64,000 nt of DNA, from positions 48,822,098 through 48,886,097 of the forward strand of contig CM043962.1 in NCBI GenBank assembly GCA_014529385.2. Reading direction: 5' to 3'. The notes under the pieces are model-generated. The model saw only the letters and a program-made list of their open reading frames with translations, made no database searches and was not told the DNA's origin. This document shows, one piece after another, positions 34,742 through 47,785 of this stretch; positions within the stretch are counted from its first letter, which is position 1, and each line of letters begins with the position of its first letter. This DNA comes from Adiantum capillus-veneris. Lineage: Eukaryota > Streptophyta > Polypodiopsida > Polypodiales > Pteridaceae. A program made the position numbers and the translations under genes.

Positions 34742-35540
34742 CTCGAGCTAAGGATGAGGCTGAAGGAGCTTGGACGAGGAAGCTTGTCGAAGCAAGCAAA
34801 GCAAAGAAGAAAGAGCGTGAACTTTGGTCGAAGGAGCAAGGAGCCCGTAGGAACTTAAGCAAGAGAGCTTGAGCAAAAAGCTTGTTAAGGCTTAAGGAAG
34901 CCGAGGCAAGAAGACATTCCAAGCGAGGCTAGAGCAAGCCAAAGAGGAGAAGGCAGATCAAGGTCTAGGCTTGAGCAGGCAAAGGCGAGAAGGAGATTTA
35001 CAAGCAAACGGGGAAATTACCAAGGGCATAAAGAATCTGATGGCAATCAAAATCAAGTTGATTGCAGAAGGAAGTTGAAGCTTGTGAGCGGCAATTAAGA
35101 CATGACAAAACACACAAAGCAGGGAGTTGCAGCACAATTGGTAATAATTGATGCATGATGATCGACAGAATGAACTTACATGAGGTTTGCAAAATCTTGA
35201 AAGTAGAAGAAGCAGTTGAAGCGACAGAAGGGAATCTCATCAACGACATCAGTCCGAAGTTGATTAAGCATTTTCTTAAGTCCGGTGTCATTAACGGCCC
35301 GGTTAATCTTGTAAAAGGGAGCTTAAGCTCCTAGTTAGCAGATGATCCAAGTGACGGTGTTGTTAACAGCCAGCCTTGGCGAAAGGTTAAGTTGTACTTA
35401 AGCGTTAATCAATTAATTGTTGATTACGGTGATTTCCAGATTCGGTTGCATCTGTTGTTCTCATTCTCTCTCGTTCACACCTCCCACAGCAGAGGCCTGG
35501 CGCCTGTGCGGCTCACGTAGCGAACACATATCGCCCGACA
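33277..35540 (+). repeat. Right LTR of the non-autonomous element
   Basis: TGAATATCG to ATATCGCCCGACA, about 2.26 kb. Its (CT)n at 34665-34738 is longer than the corresponding tract in the left LTR (29572-29624). Confidence 0.9.
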
Positions 35541-35545
35541 CCACC

Positions 35546-35925
35546 TTGCTTTGTCTCCCCGTGATTAGAACCCTAATCTAAAGCAGCCAGCACTTATAAA
35601 AAGGCAATGAGAGGTCACTATCGGGGGGGGGGGCAAGTTCATCAGAGGTCAGCACTTGGTAATATTTTGGTGGGAGGGATTGGCAACATTTGCTTCACGA
35701 GAGAGGGGACTTAATGTGGCAATTTTCTTTGGGAATTTGTTCTATGTAAAAGAAGCTATGTCTACATCTCGACTCCAATGGTCGATACACACACACTCAT
35801 GTTAGCAAGGTTTTCGTATCGATGAGTCATCTCTAGAGAACGCACTAGTACCTATATCTCCCTCTATCTCTCTATCACCATGATTGCCACCTCGCCGAAA
35901 ATAAGGTTGCTGTAAATACTGCAAG
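35546..35925. other. Foreign DNA right of the non-autonomous element
   Basis: Continues the host segment of 27736-28162. Contains a G run near 35624-35634. No gene recognised. It ends at the first copy of the tandem duplication. Confidence 0.5.
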
Positions 35926-35962
35926 AAAAAAGTTCTCCCTCACACCCTCGAGGGTTTTCATC

Positions 35963-36270
<308 letters not shown>

Positions 36271-37985
36271 ATGTCACCATTCAAGAAAGCAGTAACAATG
36301 TCTTATTGATGTACATCCCAACCAAAATGAGCTGCCAATTCACATAGGAAACGAACAGTAGTCATACGACAAGTGGGAGCAAAAGTCTCTTCATAATCTA
36401 TGCCTTTTTGTTGTGCATAACCCTTTGCAACAAGTCGAGCCTTATGGTGATCGATCTCACCATTCGGCCTGCGTTTGAACTTGTAAACCCACTTTGTACC
36501 AATGGCCTTTTTGCCAGGAGGCAAATCACATAAAGTCCATGTGTCATTCTCTATAAGTGCATCAAATTCTGATTGCATGGCAGCCATCCAAATTTTTGAA
36601 TTTTGTGCTTCATCAAAAGACAGAGGCTCCTCAACATCATGTAAACTAGACACAGCCAAAGCATAACAATCTGATGCATAAGATGCATGGCGAGAGCCTG
36701 AACGAGTACGACTAGACAAAGGTGCATCCAATTTACTGTCACGCAAAGTGTGCACCAGCCATTTTGGCATACCTCTAGCCTGTTCATTTTCAGCCCTTTC
36801 CTCATCAAGTAGATCATGTACATCTGCATCAGTAATAGGCTGATCTAAAACATTTTCAGAAACCCCCATAGGCTGTACATTTGACTCATTGGAACTTACA
36901 TTCGTATTTCCACCACTGAAAAGAGGCAACAAAGTGTCATAAATGTCCTGTGAGCTTACATTATTGTCTCTAGTACATGACAACAAGGGCTGAACAGAGT
37001 CTTCCACAAACACTACATCCCGTGAAACCAGAATATGTTTTGTTTGCGGATGATACAACCTGTAACCTTTGCTTTCAACACTATAACCAACAAAAATACA
37101 TTTGACAGCCTTATCATCCAATTTTCTGCGCTGCACTTGTGGCACCAAAGCATATGCTAAACAGCCAAAAACACGCATGTGCTCAATAGAAGGTTTTCTA
37201 TCATGCCATGCTTCATATGGAGTAATAGACTGCAAAGCTTTCGTAGGACACCTGTTAAGTACATAAGTGGCACACATGATGGCCTCAAGCCAAAAAGAAT
37301 GCGGCAAAGCTTGACTTTTGACCATACATCGTGCCATTTCCGTTAGTGACCTATTTTTCCTCTCAGCAACACCATTTTGTTGAGGTGTATAAGGCACTGT
37401 ACATTGGTGTTTTATCCCACGACTAGCCAGAAATGCATTAAATTCATGAGACATATACTCTCCCCCTCGATCGGAACGGAGGGTGCCCATAGTACATTTT
37501 GAGACATTTTCAGCCATAGCCAAAAATTGTTTGAAGCACATAAAAACTTCGGACTTCGCTTTAAGTGGAAATACCCATGCATGCCTGGAGTAATCATCAA
37601 TGAAAGTCACGAAGTACAGGTAATTGCCCAAGGACGGAGTTTGCATGGGCCCACAAACATCACTATGCACAAGCTGCAACCTGCATGTGGCCCTAACTGA
37701 ACCATCCTTTGGAAACTTAGAACGCTGCATTTTACCCAGAATACAGCCTTCACAAACATGTTTGACAGGTTCTTCAAGAGGCGGCAAAGAAGTAACCATA
37801 TCAGATTTCTGCAAACGCAGCAAACTGGCAAAATTCAGATGACCAAAACGTGCATGCCAAAGTTTTGCATCTGAAATAGCCCTTGAATCTGCAACAGCAT
37901 TTGCAAAATTTTGCCAACACTTGTCATACAAAGTGAGCTTATACATCCCACGCCACAAAAGCCCAGATGCAACAATTTCATCACC
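36271..37985 (-). pseudogene. Copia Y RT-to-integrase segment, duplicated unit A
   Basis: Minus-strand frame uninterrupted from 37985 to the stop at 36303: KLWHARFGHLNFASLLRLQK, CEGCILGKMQR (zinc module), VHSDVCGPMQT, GTLRSDRGGEY, YTPQQNGVAERKN (D, D, E), then NRCPTKALQSITPYEAWH, AIGTKWVYKFKRRPNGEID and DYEETFAPTCRMTTVRFLCE, stopping at TAA in VHQ*DIVTAFLNGD. The same TAA occurs in unit B. Upstream the frame runs into the CT repeat, giving a spurious Arg-Glu start. A partial enzyme copy, not a gene. Confidence 0.85.
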
Positions 37986-39899
<1,914 letters not shown>

Positions 39900-40370
39900 A
39901 AAGATGAGATCATGAACTGTACATCTGTCATCCACAAATTTGACTACAAGTCCAAGTCTAGCAAGTGCAGATACATACAAAAGATTCTTCTTGATCCGAG
40001 GTACATAAAGTGCATCAACAAGTGTGAAAGAACTGCCATTTGCAGTAGTAAGCACAATCTTTCCAACTCCCTGAACGGGATAAGAGGCATTGTTGGCACA
40101 AGTGACTGAATTTCCACGAGGGACAAACTCAAGAGAGGTGAACAGTTCACATTGTGAGGTAATGTGCTTTGTAGCACCACTATCGTAATACCACACATGT
40201 GAATTTTCAGCAACTGACATGCATGCATCATGGACATCAGGGTTGTAAGTGCACTCTGCGCTAAAAGCCCATTCTACATCAATATCAGCATCACAGTCTT
40301 CTTTCACAAAAGACTCAACAATGGCTGCATTTGTAGTGGAACCAGCATTTGCAGTGGAACCACCCTATTT

Positions 40371-41288
40371 CTTCTTAGCCTCTTTGGCCTTTAACTTAGG
40401 ACACTGCTTGATGAAGTGATCATTAGCTTTACAATAATGGCAGCGCATCTTCTTTTTGCCCTTATCACCAAAATTTCCAGACAAATTGCTGCCAATTGAA
40501 GCATTAGGAACATAATTCTTTCCACTCGCTGCAGAACCATAAGAAGTGGCTGCATTGTTGCTACCACCCTTTCTTTGAGAAGCAATAAAAGACTATTCAG
40601 CTGCACACTGCCTAGTCCTGTTTTTTTTGGAATGTGACTCTTGCAACAGCAATGTGCATAATGCATCAAACTTGACAGCTTCAGGATTTCCTTGGGTCAT
40701 AAGTCTCCAAGTACTAGCAAAAGTCTGGTAAGAATCTGGTAAGGCATCAGGAACAATCTACATAAGGGAACTATCTAAAATGACTTCACCTGTAGAAATA
40801 AGTTGCTCATTGATATCCTTGACACTAGTAAGGAAAGTGTCCATATCATCTTGCTCATGCATAATCTTCGATTCCAGCTCTTTACGCAGCAAAGCAATTT
40901 TAGCCTCATTGCGGCTTGCATAAAGACCTGCTAGAATATCCTAATCCTGTTTTGCAAATTTCAATGAACGAATGTGAGGAGTAATGGTGCGCTTCACAGA
41001 CAACGCAATCAACATATGAGCCTGTGCATCCTTTACATCCCAACGAGCTTGTTTTGTCGTAGGCTAAACAATTCTAATAGCAGCAATCCTTGGAGCAAGA
41101 CCTGCCACATCCTCAACATCGCCTACATCCTCGGAACCATTATGTACATCAATGCCCTGCACAATATTCTAGACACCCTTTGACACAAGAACATGTTGCA
41201 CCATGTAAGCCCACATAGGGTAATTGTCCCCATCCAATCTGTCCTCAACGACAAACATCTTGAACACATCTATGTTGTTGTCAGCCAT
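40371..41288 (-). pseudogene. Copia Y gag
   Basis: ATG near 41288 (MADNNIDVFKMFVVEDRLDG), NYPMWAYMVQHVLVSKGV, IAAIRIV, a UBN2-type capsid-like middle, and the knuckle CHYCKANDHFIKQC near 40440. In-frame stops interrupt it, two of them TAG where copy X has Trp codons (for example KGV*NIVQG against KGFWNIVQG). Length to the knuckle is about 280 residues, usual for this gag class. Confidence 0.8.
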
Positions 41289-41598
41289 GGAAAATGCCTG
41301 CACTTGATGTAAAAACTGCTCGAAATGTGGAGAAATTGAGTGAGACCAGCACATTCTATATAGCACAACCCGCAGGATATTGTATGAGACTTGTTATGCA
41401 GTATTTGGCACTGACAAAATTTTTGCACAAAATGACAAACTTGCCTGCGTGGACCTGGCTGTAGTGGAAACGGAGGCCGAAATGAGCCCGAATCAAAAAT
41501 CTGAGCAGACTGAGCTGCACCAAAGCTCACAGAAATTGGAGAAAGTGAGCAGTCATGTGCTCGAGCTGTTGGCGACTAAGCTCGGGAGGAAGCAAATT

Positions 41599-41610
41599 GC
41601 TCTCATACCA
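41599..41610 (-). other. PBS of copia Y
   Basis: Minus strand TGGTATGAGAGC, one base from TGGTATCAGAGC, 2 bp after the 5' LTR. Confidence 0.85.
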
Positions 41611-41612
41611 AT

Positions 41613-41839
41613 TGTTGGAATTAGGATTGCACAGAATGCAACACAGCTTGGAGAAGACGAAGGAAGCTCAAGGTACACAACAGAGAATGTGTTACTTAGT
41701 GCGCACTGGAAAGATAGATAGCCCTAGAATGATGGGCGTATATACAATGCACGGGGGGGGAAAACCTCCTAAAGAGGGAAAAATGCCCCGACGGTCCTAG
41801 TGTGTTCACACACATCACTACCACATGTATATGGTAACA
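41613..41839 (-). repeat. 5' LTR of copia Y
   Basis: Plus-strand ends TGTTGGAATTAGG and ATGGTAACA (227 bp). The PBS on its left side fixes it as the 5' LTR on the minus strand. Confidence 0.9.
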
Positions 41840-42985
41840 TGGAACAAGTGATTTTCCATTTGCAGAAGAACCATAAGAAGTGGCTGCATTGCTATTAGCA
41901 CCCTTTCTTTGAGTAGCAATAAAAGCCTATTCAAGTGCATGTTGTCTAGTCCTTTTTTTTTTGGAAAGTGACTCTTGCAACAGCAATGTGCACAATGCAT
42001 CAAAATTGACAACTTCATGATTTCCTTGGGCCATAAGTCTCCAAGTACTAGCAAAAGTCTGGTAAGAGTCTAGCAAGGCATCAAGGAAAGTCTACACAAG
42101 GGAACTGTCTGAAATGACTTCACCTGCAGAAATAAGTTGCTCATTGATATCCTTGACACCAGCAAGGAAAGTGTCCATGTCATCTTCGTCATGCATAATA
42201 TTTGATTCCATCTTTACACAGCAATGCAATTTTAGCTTCATTGTGACTTGCATAAAGACCATCTAGAATATCCCAAGCCTGTTTTGCAGATTTTGCTAAG
42301 CGAATGTGAGGAGTAATAGTGCACTTCACAGACAACACAATCAATGCATGAGCCTGCACATCTTTTACATCCCAATGAGCTTGTTCTGTCGTAGGCAAAA
42401 CAAAACTAACAGCAGCAATCCTTGCAGCAAGACCTGCAACATCTTCAACATTGCATGTATCCTCATAACCATGACATGCATCAATGCCCTGCACAATATT
42501 CCAGAAACCCTTTGGCACAAGAACATGTTGCATCATGTAAGCCCACATAGGGTAATTGTCCCCATCCAATCTGTCCTCAGCAGCAAACGTCTTGAACACA
42601 TCTATGTTGTTGTGGGCCATAACAAATGCCTGCACCTGATGTGAAAACTTTCCGAAAAGAGCAGAAACAAAGCGGGAATAACACATGCTATAGAGCACAG
42701 ACCGTAGAAGACTGTAAGGGACCTGTTATGCAAAAAACGGCACTAGCAAAATTTCTGCGCAAAATGACAAAATAGCTCGTGCAATACTGGATGTAGTGGA
42801 AATGGAGGCTGAAATGAGCCCGAATCACAAATCTGAGCACACTTAGCTCTTTGAGATCTCCCAGAATTTCTATCGACCTGTGAACGCTTGCCAAATCTCA
42901 CAGAAATCAAAGGAAGTGAGCAGGCATTTGCTGGAGCTATTGTGGCGAATAAGCCCGGGAGGACGTAACCTACTATGATACCAAT
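41840..42985 (-). pseudogene. Copia X: leader and N-terminal gag
   Basis: PBS at 42972-42983 (minus TGGTATCATAGT), then gag from about 42624 (MAHNNIDVFKTFAAEDRLDG), NYPMWAYMMQHVLVPKGFWN, IDACHGYEDTCNVEDVAG and SAKQAWDILDGLYASHNEAK, then degenerate sequence to 41840. It is cut there by element Y and resumes at 26732 with the region before the zinc knuckle. Confidence 0.85.
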
Positions 42986-43213
42986 TGTTGGAATTAGGGT
43001 TGCACGAAAACACACACAGCTTGGAGAAGGCAAAGGAATCTCAAGGCACACAACAGAGAGTGTATTACTTAGTGTGCAATGGAAAGATAGATAGCCCTAG
43101 AATGATGGGTGTATATACAATGCATGGGAGGAAAAACCTCCTAGTGAGGAAAAAAATGCCCCGATGGTCCTAAGCATGTTCACACACATCACTACCACAT
43201 GTATATGGTAACA
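42986..43213 (-). repeat. 5' LTR of copia X
   Basis: Plus-strand ends TGTTGGAATTAGG and ATGGTAACA (228 bp). CATAG follows at 43214-43218, repeating 22947-22951. Confidence 0.92.
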
Positions 43214-44247
43214 CATAGGTTGTACATTTGGTTGTGAATTGAGCTTTTATTCAAGTTTCCACCATTAAAAAGAGGCGGTAGAGTGTCATAAATTTCCTAT
43301 GAGCTTACATTATTGTCTTTGGTACATGATAATAAAGGTTGAACAAAATTTTCCACAAATACAACATCTTGTGAGACTAAGATATGCCTTATTTGTGGAT
43401 GGTTCAACATGTAACCCTTGCCTTAAGGACTCTAACCTGATTTTTTGCATTGCTTCTGTGGTACCAAAGCATAAGCTAAGCAACCAAAGATGCACATGTG
43501 ATTGATAGATGGCTTCTTATCATGCCATGCTTCATAAGGAGTCTTAAACTACAAGGCTGTCATCGGACACATGTTAAAGTACATAAGTAGCACAGATGAC
43601 ATCCTCAAGCCAAAACGAATGTGGTAAAGCTTGACTCCATCTCCATAAGTGACCTATTTTTTATTTCACCAACACCATTTTGTTGAGGTGCATATGGCAG
43701 TGTGCATTGGTGTTTTATCCCATGACTAGCCAAAAATGCATTAAACTCATGAGACACATACTTCCCCCATCGATCTAAACAAAGGGTGCCCATAAAACAT
43801 TCAGAGACACTTTCAGCCATAACCAAAAATTTCTTGAAGCACATGAACACTTCGGACTTAGTTTCAATAGATACATCCATGTATGCTTGGAGTAATCATC
43901 AATGAAAGTCATGTAATTGCCCAAGCCTAGATGGAGTTTACATACGCCCACAAATATCACTATGCACAAGTTATAACCTCTAACCTTCATGTAGCTTTTT
44001 GAGCATGGCATCTAACCCAAAATATGGCCTTCACAAGCATGCTTAGAAGGTGCTTCAAGAGGTGGCAAAGAAGCAACCATATCATTTTTTTGCAAATGTA
44101 ATAAACTAGCAAAATCCACATGCCGAAAATGTGCAAGCCAAAGTTTTGCATTTGTAACAACCTTTGAATCCACAACTGTATTTGCAAAATTCTATGCACA
44201 ATTGTCATACAAAGTGAGCTTATACAACCTTGCTAGGCACAAAATGC
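43214..44247 (-). pseudogene. Copia Z: integrase and linker fragment
   Basis: Same family as X and Y but more diverged. Minus strand: LLCHLLKHLLSMLVKAIFWV (frame-shifted zinc module), LGNYMTFIDDYSKHTWMY, FMGTLCLDRWGKYVSHEFNA, LPYAPQQNGVGEIKNRSL. It ends at 44247 (cacaaaatgc), where the different copia V begins. It resumes at about 47381. Confidence 0.8.
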
Positions 44248-44268
44248 TGAAGTGCACGAACGGGAGCA

Positions 44269-44868
44269 ATCTCGGGTCTCGAGATCAATATCTCATACAT
44301 GAGACCCCCAAATGCTGATGCAATCCTAGCAATGTTTGCCAATCTGACCATCTCAGTCAAATGTGGCTCAGAACTCCACTCATGGAAATCAATTTGACAC
44401 CCGAACTCCAATCCTTGGAATCCATCCTCGTGTCCATCACATGTCACATGTGCACCAAGAGCATCTGTCTGTCATGAACCCTATGTGGTAAGAGCAATGC
44501 CTAGCTCTAACTAACACACACACTAGCCTCTGGCCTAAGCATATCCATGAATGATTCAATCACGCCTGAATCCTCAACACTCAAGCCATCCATATCCGTC
44601 ATCATATCCATGAATGACATGCCTTGCTGCAAAATTGCCTGCACAACTGGCTCAACATGCTCACAACTGGAGCATCATACAACCTATCTGCAAAGGAGAA
44701 ATGTGTCGTCTCTCTGCATGGCTGCGTACTCACAAAGACTGTGCCGTCTCACACATGACGTACTCGCATCGCATGAATCATGCCAACACTAGCACTTCTA
44801 GCTATGACTAATTGTCGATGAGGCAATCTGAAACTGTGCTTGTCCAACACTACTTGGCATCCGTTGTC
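44269..44868 (-). other. Unassigned 3' interior of copia V
   Basis: Between the protease end and the LTR remnant I recognise no integrase or RT motif. A short frame at 44220-44447 is not identifiable. Confidence 0.4.
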
Positions 44869-45663
44869 TCATAATTGACTCACAGAGATCAAGCTCTGCG
44901 TCAAACCTGGCACATGGCGTACATCTCGCAACACGTACGACGCACCACACGGCAACGATAGTCTGACATCTCTTGCACCAACTATGTCATGCACCAAACC
45001 AGCAGCTAGACACACACGTCCAAGCATAGCACTAGCATATGCGCTAAACCACTCACGACTCAGCGTGACGTGAAATCTAGCACTCACATCTAGTATCCAA
45101 TGTGAAGGTAATGTGTCATCAAAAACTGACATAAGAAAGTCAAGAGGAAACATAGAAGCAAAGGTGACATCTCCGTCATGCGTAGCCACATACGCTACAT
45201 CTGCTCCCACATCATCCAAAGTGATAGCATCCCTCTTGTGCTGTCTCATCCACCGAAAACAGCACCTACGTACATGCCCTGTATGACCACAATGACAACA
45301 CACAACATCTCTATGTCTGCAAGATTGTCCTTTGACTGTAGGCATCTCTCTAGACTCATTTGTTCCAAAAGCATTGCACAATATTTGCCACAACTCTCTA
45401 GCTATACATGCATCCAAACCAATGCGATAGACAGACTCACCAAGGTGTAACATGATCGTCGAACGTGCAAGCTCTTCCAAGTCCTCCCACCCATCATCAA
45501 TCATAGACTCTGGCCTAGCATCCATGCCCTGTAGTGGCAACACTTGGCCCAACCAAGTCAATGCATCATGCATACCTGCTTTCCAATGCTCAAAGTTTGA
45601 ACCATCAAACTTTGTATGGAAAATCACAAACCTTGACAATGATGTACATGCCAAATCCATGGC
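44869..45663 (-). pseudogene. Copia V: gag and protease
   Basis: From MDLACTSLSRF: HTKFDGSNFEHWKAGMHDAL, ELARSTIMLHLGESVY, a shortened middle, knuckle CCHCGHTGHVRRC near 45290, and protease WILDVSARFHVTLSREW near 45070 (Val where DSGA or DTGA has Ser/Thr, and Ser for Gly). The frame runs 276 residues without a stop from 45699 to 44869 (LTQSLISVSQL). The gag between GTNES and the knuckle is about 100 residues shorter than in copia W, suggesting an in-frame deletion. Confidence 0.75.
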
Positions 45664-45699
45664 GATAACCTGTGACAAGACCAAGCACAAATCGGTCAA

Positions 45700-47198
45700 C
45701 TAACAATAGCCAAAGCTTGGCTAACTCATACACCAAGTACTATCAAAATACAACATAAGCAGGCATAAGCTGTCTAAGAGAAGTATCAACAAATATGGCG
45801 ATCAATGTAACGAACAAGTGAGAAAAAATGCTCAAATGATGCCAAAAAACCCACTCTAATCCAAGAGCACTATGTGATAATCAATGAAACTATCATCAAC
45901 AATCTCCCTCCTGAAGAGACTACCACATGTATGTCAAATGCCATAATCCGGTGAGCAAACACTCTCACAATACGATGCCAAAACACTATGGCAAAGCAAC
46001 CACTGAGTGCTACATGCAATCAAAACACGATTGCAAACCATGCACATAAACAAATAAACTTGCAAGAAAAATCCGATAGAGGTATAGTATATGGCTATCT
46101 AACCATGATAACCATACATGTCATAAACATGCTCAAAACCATGAGCAAATCATGCGCAAAATCCACACTCAAGCATACATGAGCTGCCCCCAAAGTCTCA
46201 ACTCTGTAAACTTGGAAAACAATCCTGTAATCCGAAACACAAAGTGCATCAACCGCACTCTATAAGCGAGGCATATACTAGCATAAACTTGGATGCAAAC
46301 CAACCAAAATATGGAACAAATTGATGCTCAAAAAGCTGAAATTAGCCCACATATGCCATTGCCAAGCGAAGAATATCATCTGTCAAAAAGCGCACATCAT
46401 GTGCATCCACATGGCAATATAAACGAGCATCAAGCATGTACCAAATGTGTAGAAAATGAGCATCCAAATCAGCTGAAAATTCAGCTCACAATCATGCTAT
46501 AAGTGCTTGCAAATCTCTTTTCAAATCCATGCACCACACTTTTTGAAATCTGCCCAATCGCATAAATCAATGCACACAATCTGTGATGAATACACTCTCG
46601 AACCTGAGAGTCCACAAGAATGCATACATCCACAAAGTGTTCTTAACGTATGCGCATCAATTTGTTGAAAGTTTCAACCCACACTCTCTTCACTAAGAGC
46701 AAAACATCAATGCACAAAACAAGAGAATGAAAAAAGCTCAATCCGAGCTCTCCAAATGTAGCAAATCACCACAATAGGCATACATAATTTTCAACTTTCC
46801 AAATACCCTGCAGTCGGTCAGCCCATACCTCCCAAACCTTTAGAATTTGCAAAAACTTCCTTTTGCAAAGTTGTAGACCATGCAAAAACGGTTGGGAATC
46901 TCAGGAATGGACCTGAAATGTGTTGTTTTTACAGGTCAAAACAGATCTGTAAAATCTACAGTTGTGTACCCTAGACATGCAGGCCGTCTGAGTTACGTAT
47001 CTCAAAATTGGTGAAGATTTTGAGAAAACTTTCTTCTGCAAAGTTGAAGAGGACAAAAAACCGATCAGGAAGCACGGGAAATTGGCTTGAATAAAGATGT
47101 TTTGGTAGGCCAAAACAGATATGCAAAAACGTGCTGCAGTTTTTGCTGCTTCTCTGCCTGCTTCCCCGTTGAGCTCCAATAGTGCTCCGAACCCCTGA
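45700..47198. other. Long leader of copia V, no gene seen
   Basis: About 1.5 kb between PBS and gag, rich in A and C on the plus strand, with no conserved coding frame. Confidence 0.5.
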
Positions 47199-47210
47199 GC
47201 TCTGATACCA
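47199..47210 (-). other. PBS of copia V
   Basis: Minus strand TGGTATCAGAGC, an exact initiator-Met-tRNA complement, 2 bp from the LTR. Confidence 0.92.
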
Positions 47211-47212
47211 GT

Positions 47213-47380
47213 TGAAGTGCGCGAATGGGAGCGTGTGTGAGTGTGTGCAGCAATGGAGAAGAGAGGAGAAGAGGAGAACTTGTATTAAAACTCACTCTCT
47301 ACATGTGATCCCTCTTATTCTATTATGTACATAATGAATAAGTATAGTGGGCGGGCCCCTGGCCTAACCCTTCACCCCAA
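47213..47380 (-). repeat. 5' LTR of copia V
   Basis: Plus-strand start TGAAGTGCGCG beside the PBS; right end at cttca (47375) or cccca (47380). Short LTR of about 165 bp. Confidence 0.7.
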
Positions 47381-47785
47381 AAAATTCCAGATGCAACAAT
47401 TTCATCTCACTAAAGCTAAGATCATGAATAGTACATTTGTCATCCACAAATTTGACAACAAGAATAAGTCTTCCAAGTGTAGATATAAACAAGAGGTTCT
47501 TTTTATCCTTAGTACATAAATGGCATTAACAAGTGTGAAAGAAGTGCCAGTTGCAAAAATTAGCACAATCTTTCCAACTCGCTTGACCAAATAAGAGGCA
47601 TTGTTAGCACAAGCGAATGTATTCCCATGAGGGACATCCTCAAGAGAGGTAAATAAGTCAAGACAAAAATAATGTGCTTTGCAGCACTGCTATCAAATTA
47701 TCAAATATGTAACTCTACAACAATTGACATGCATCCATCATGGACACAAGGATCATAAGTACACTCTACATCAAAGTTAATCCCA
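47381..47785 (-). pseudogene. Copia Z: protease region fragment
   Basis: Aligns to the X and Y protease segment (plus-strand phrases ccagatgcaacaatttcatc, atcatgaatagtacattt, ggcattgttagcacaagcga). It ends near 47785 in unrelated sequence. Heavily mutated. Confidence 0.75.

Larger units (their letters stand above)
28168..35540 (+). mobile_element. Non-autonomous LTR element (LARD-like), 7.4 kb, no RT
   Basis: Two direct 2.26-kb LTRs (28168-30427, 33277-35540), target duplication CCACC (28163-28167, 35541-35545), PBS-like TTGGTGAACCCGATG after the left LTR, and purine tract AGAGGGGG before the right LTR (start TGAATATCG). The 2.85-kb interior has gag-like and acidic repeat-bearing frames but no protease, RT, RNase H or integrase motif on either strand. 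It would need enzymes from another element. The left LTR start is degraded (about 9 bp differ). Confidence 0.88.
44248..47380 (-). mobile_element. Copia element V (different family) inserted in Z, internally deleted
   Basis: The right side has LTR 47213 to about 47380 (plus start TGAAGTGCGCG) and PBS 47199-47210 (minus TGGTATCAGAGC, exact). The left side keeps only about 20 bp of the other LTR (TGAAGTGCACGAACGGGAGC at 44248). Integrase, RT and RNase H are missing, so most of the pol region and the 3' LTR were deleted. Z reads across it (aaaatgc / aattccagatgc). The exact right end is uncertain by several bases because of an A run. Confidence 0.75.
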
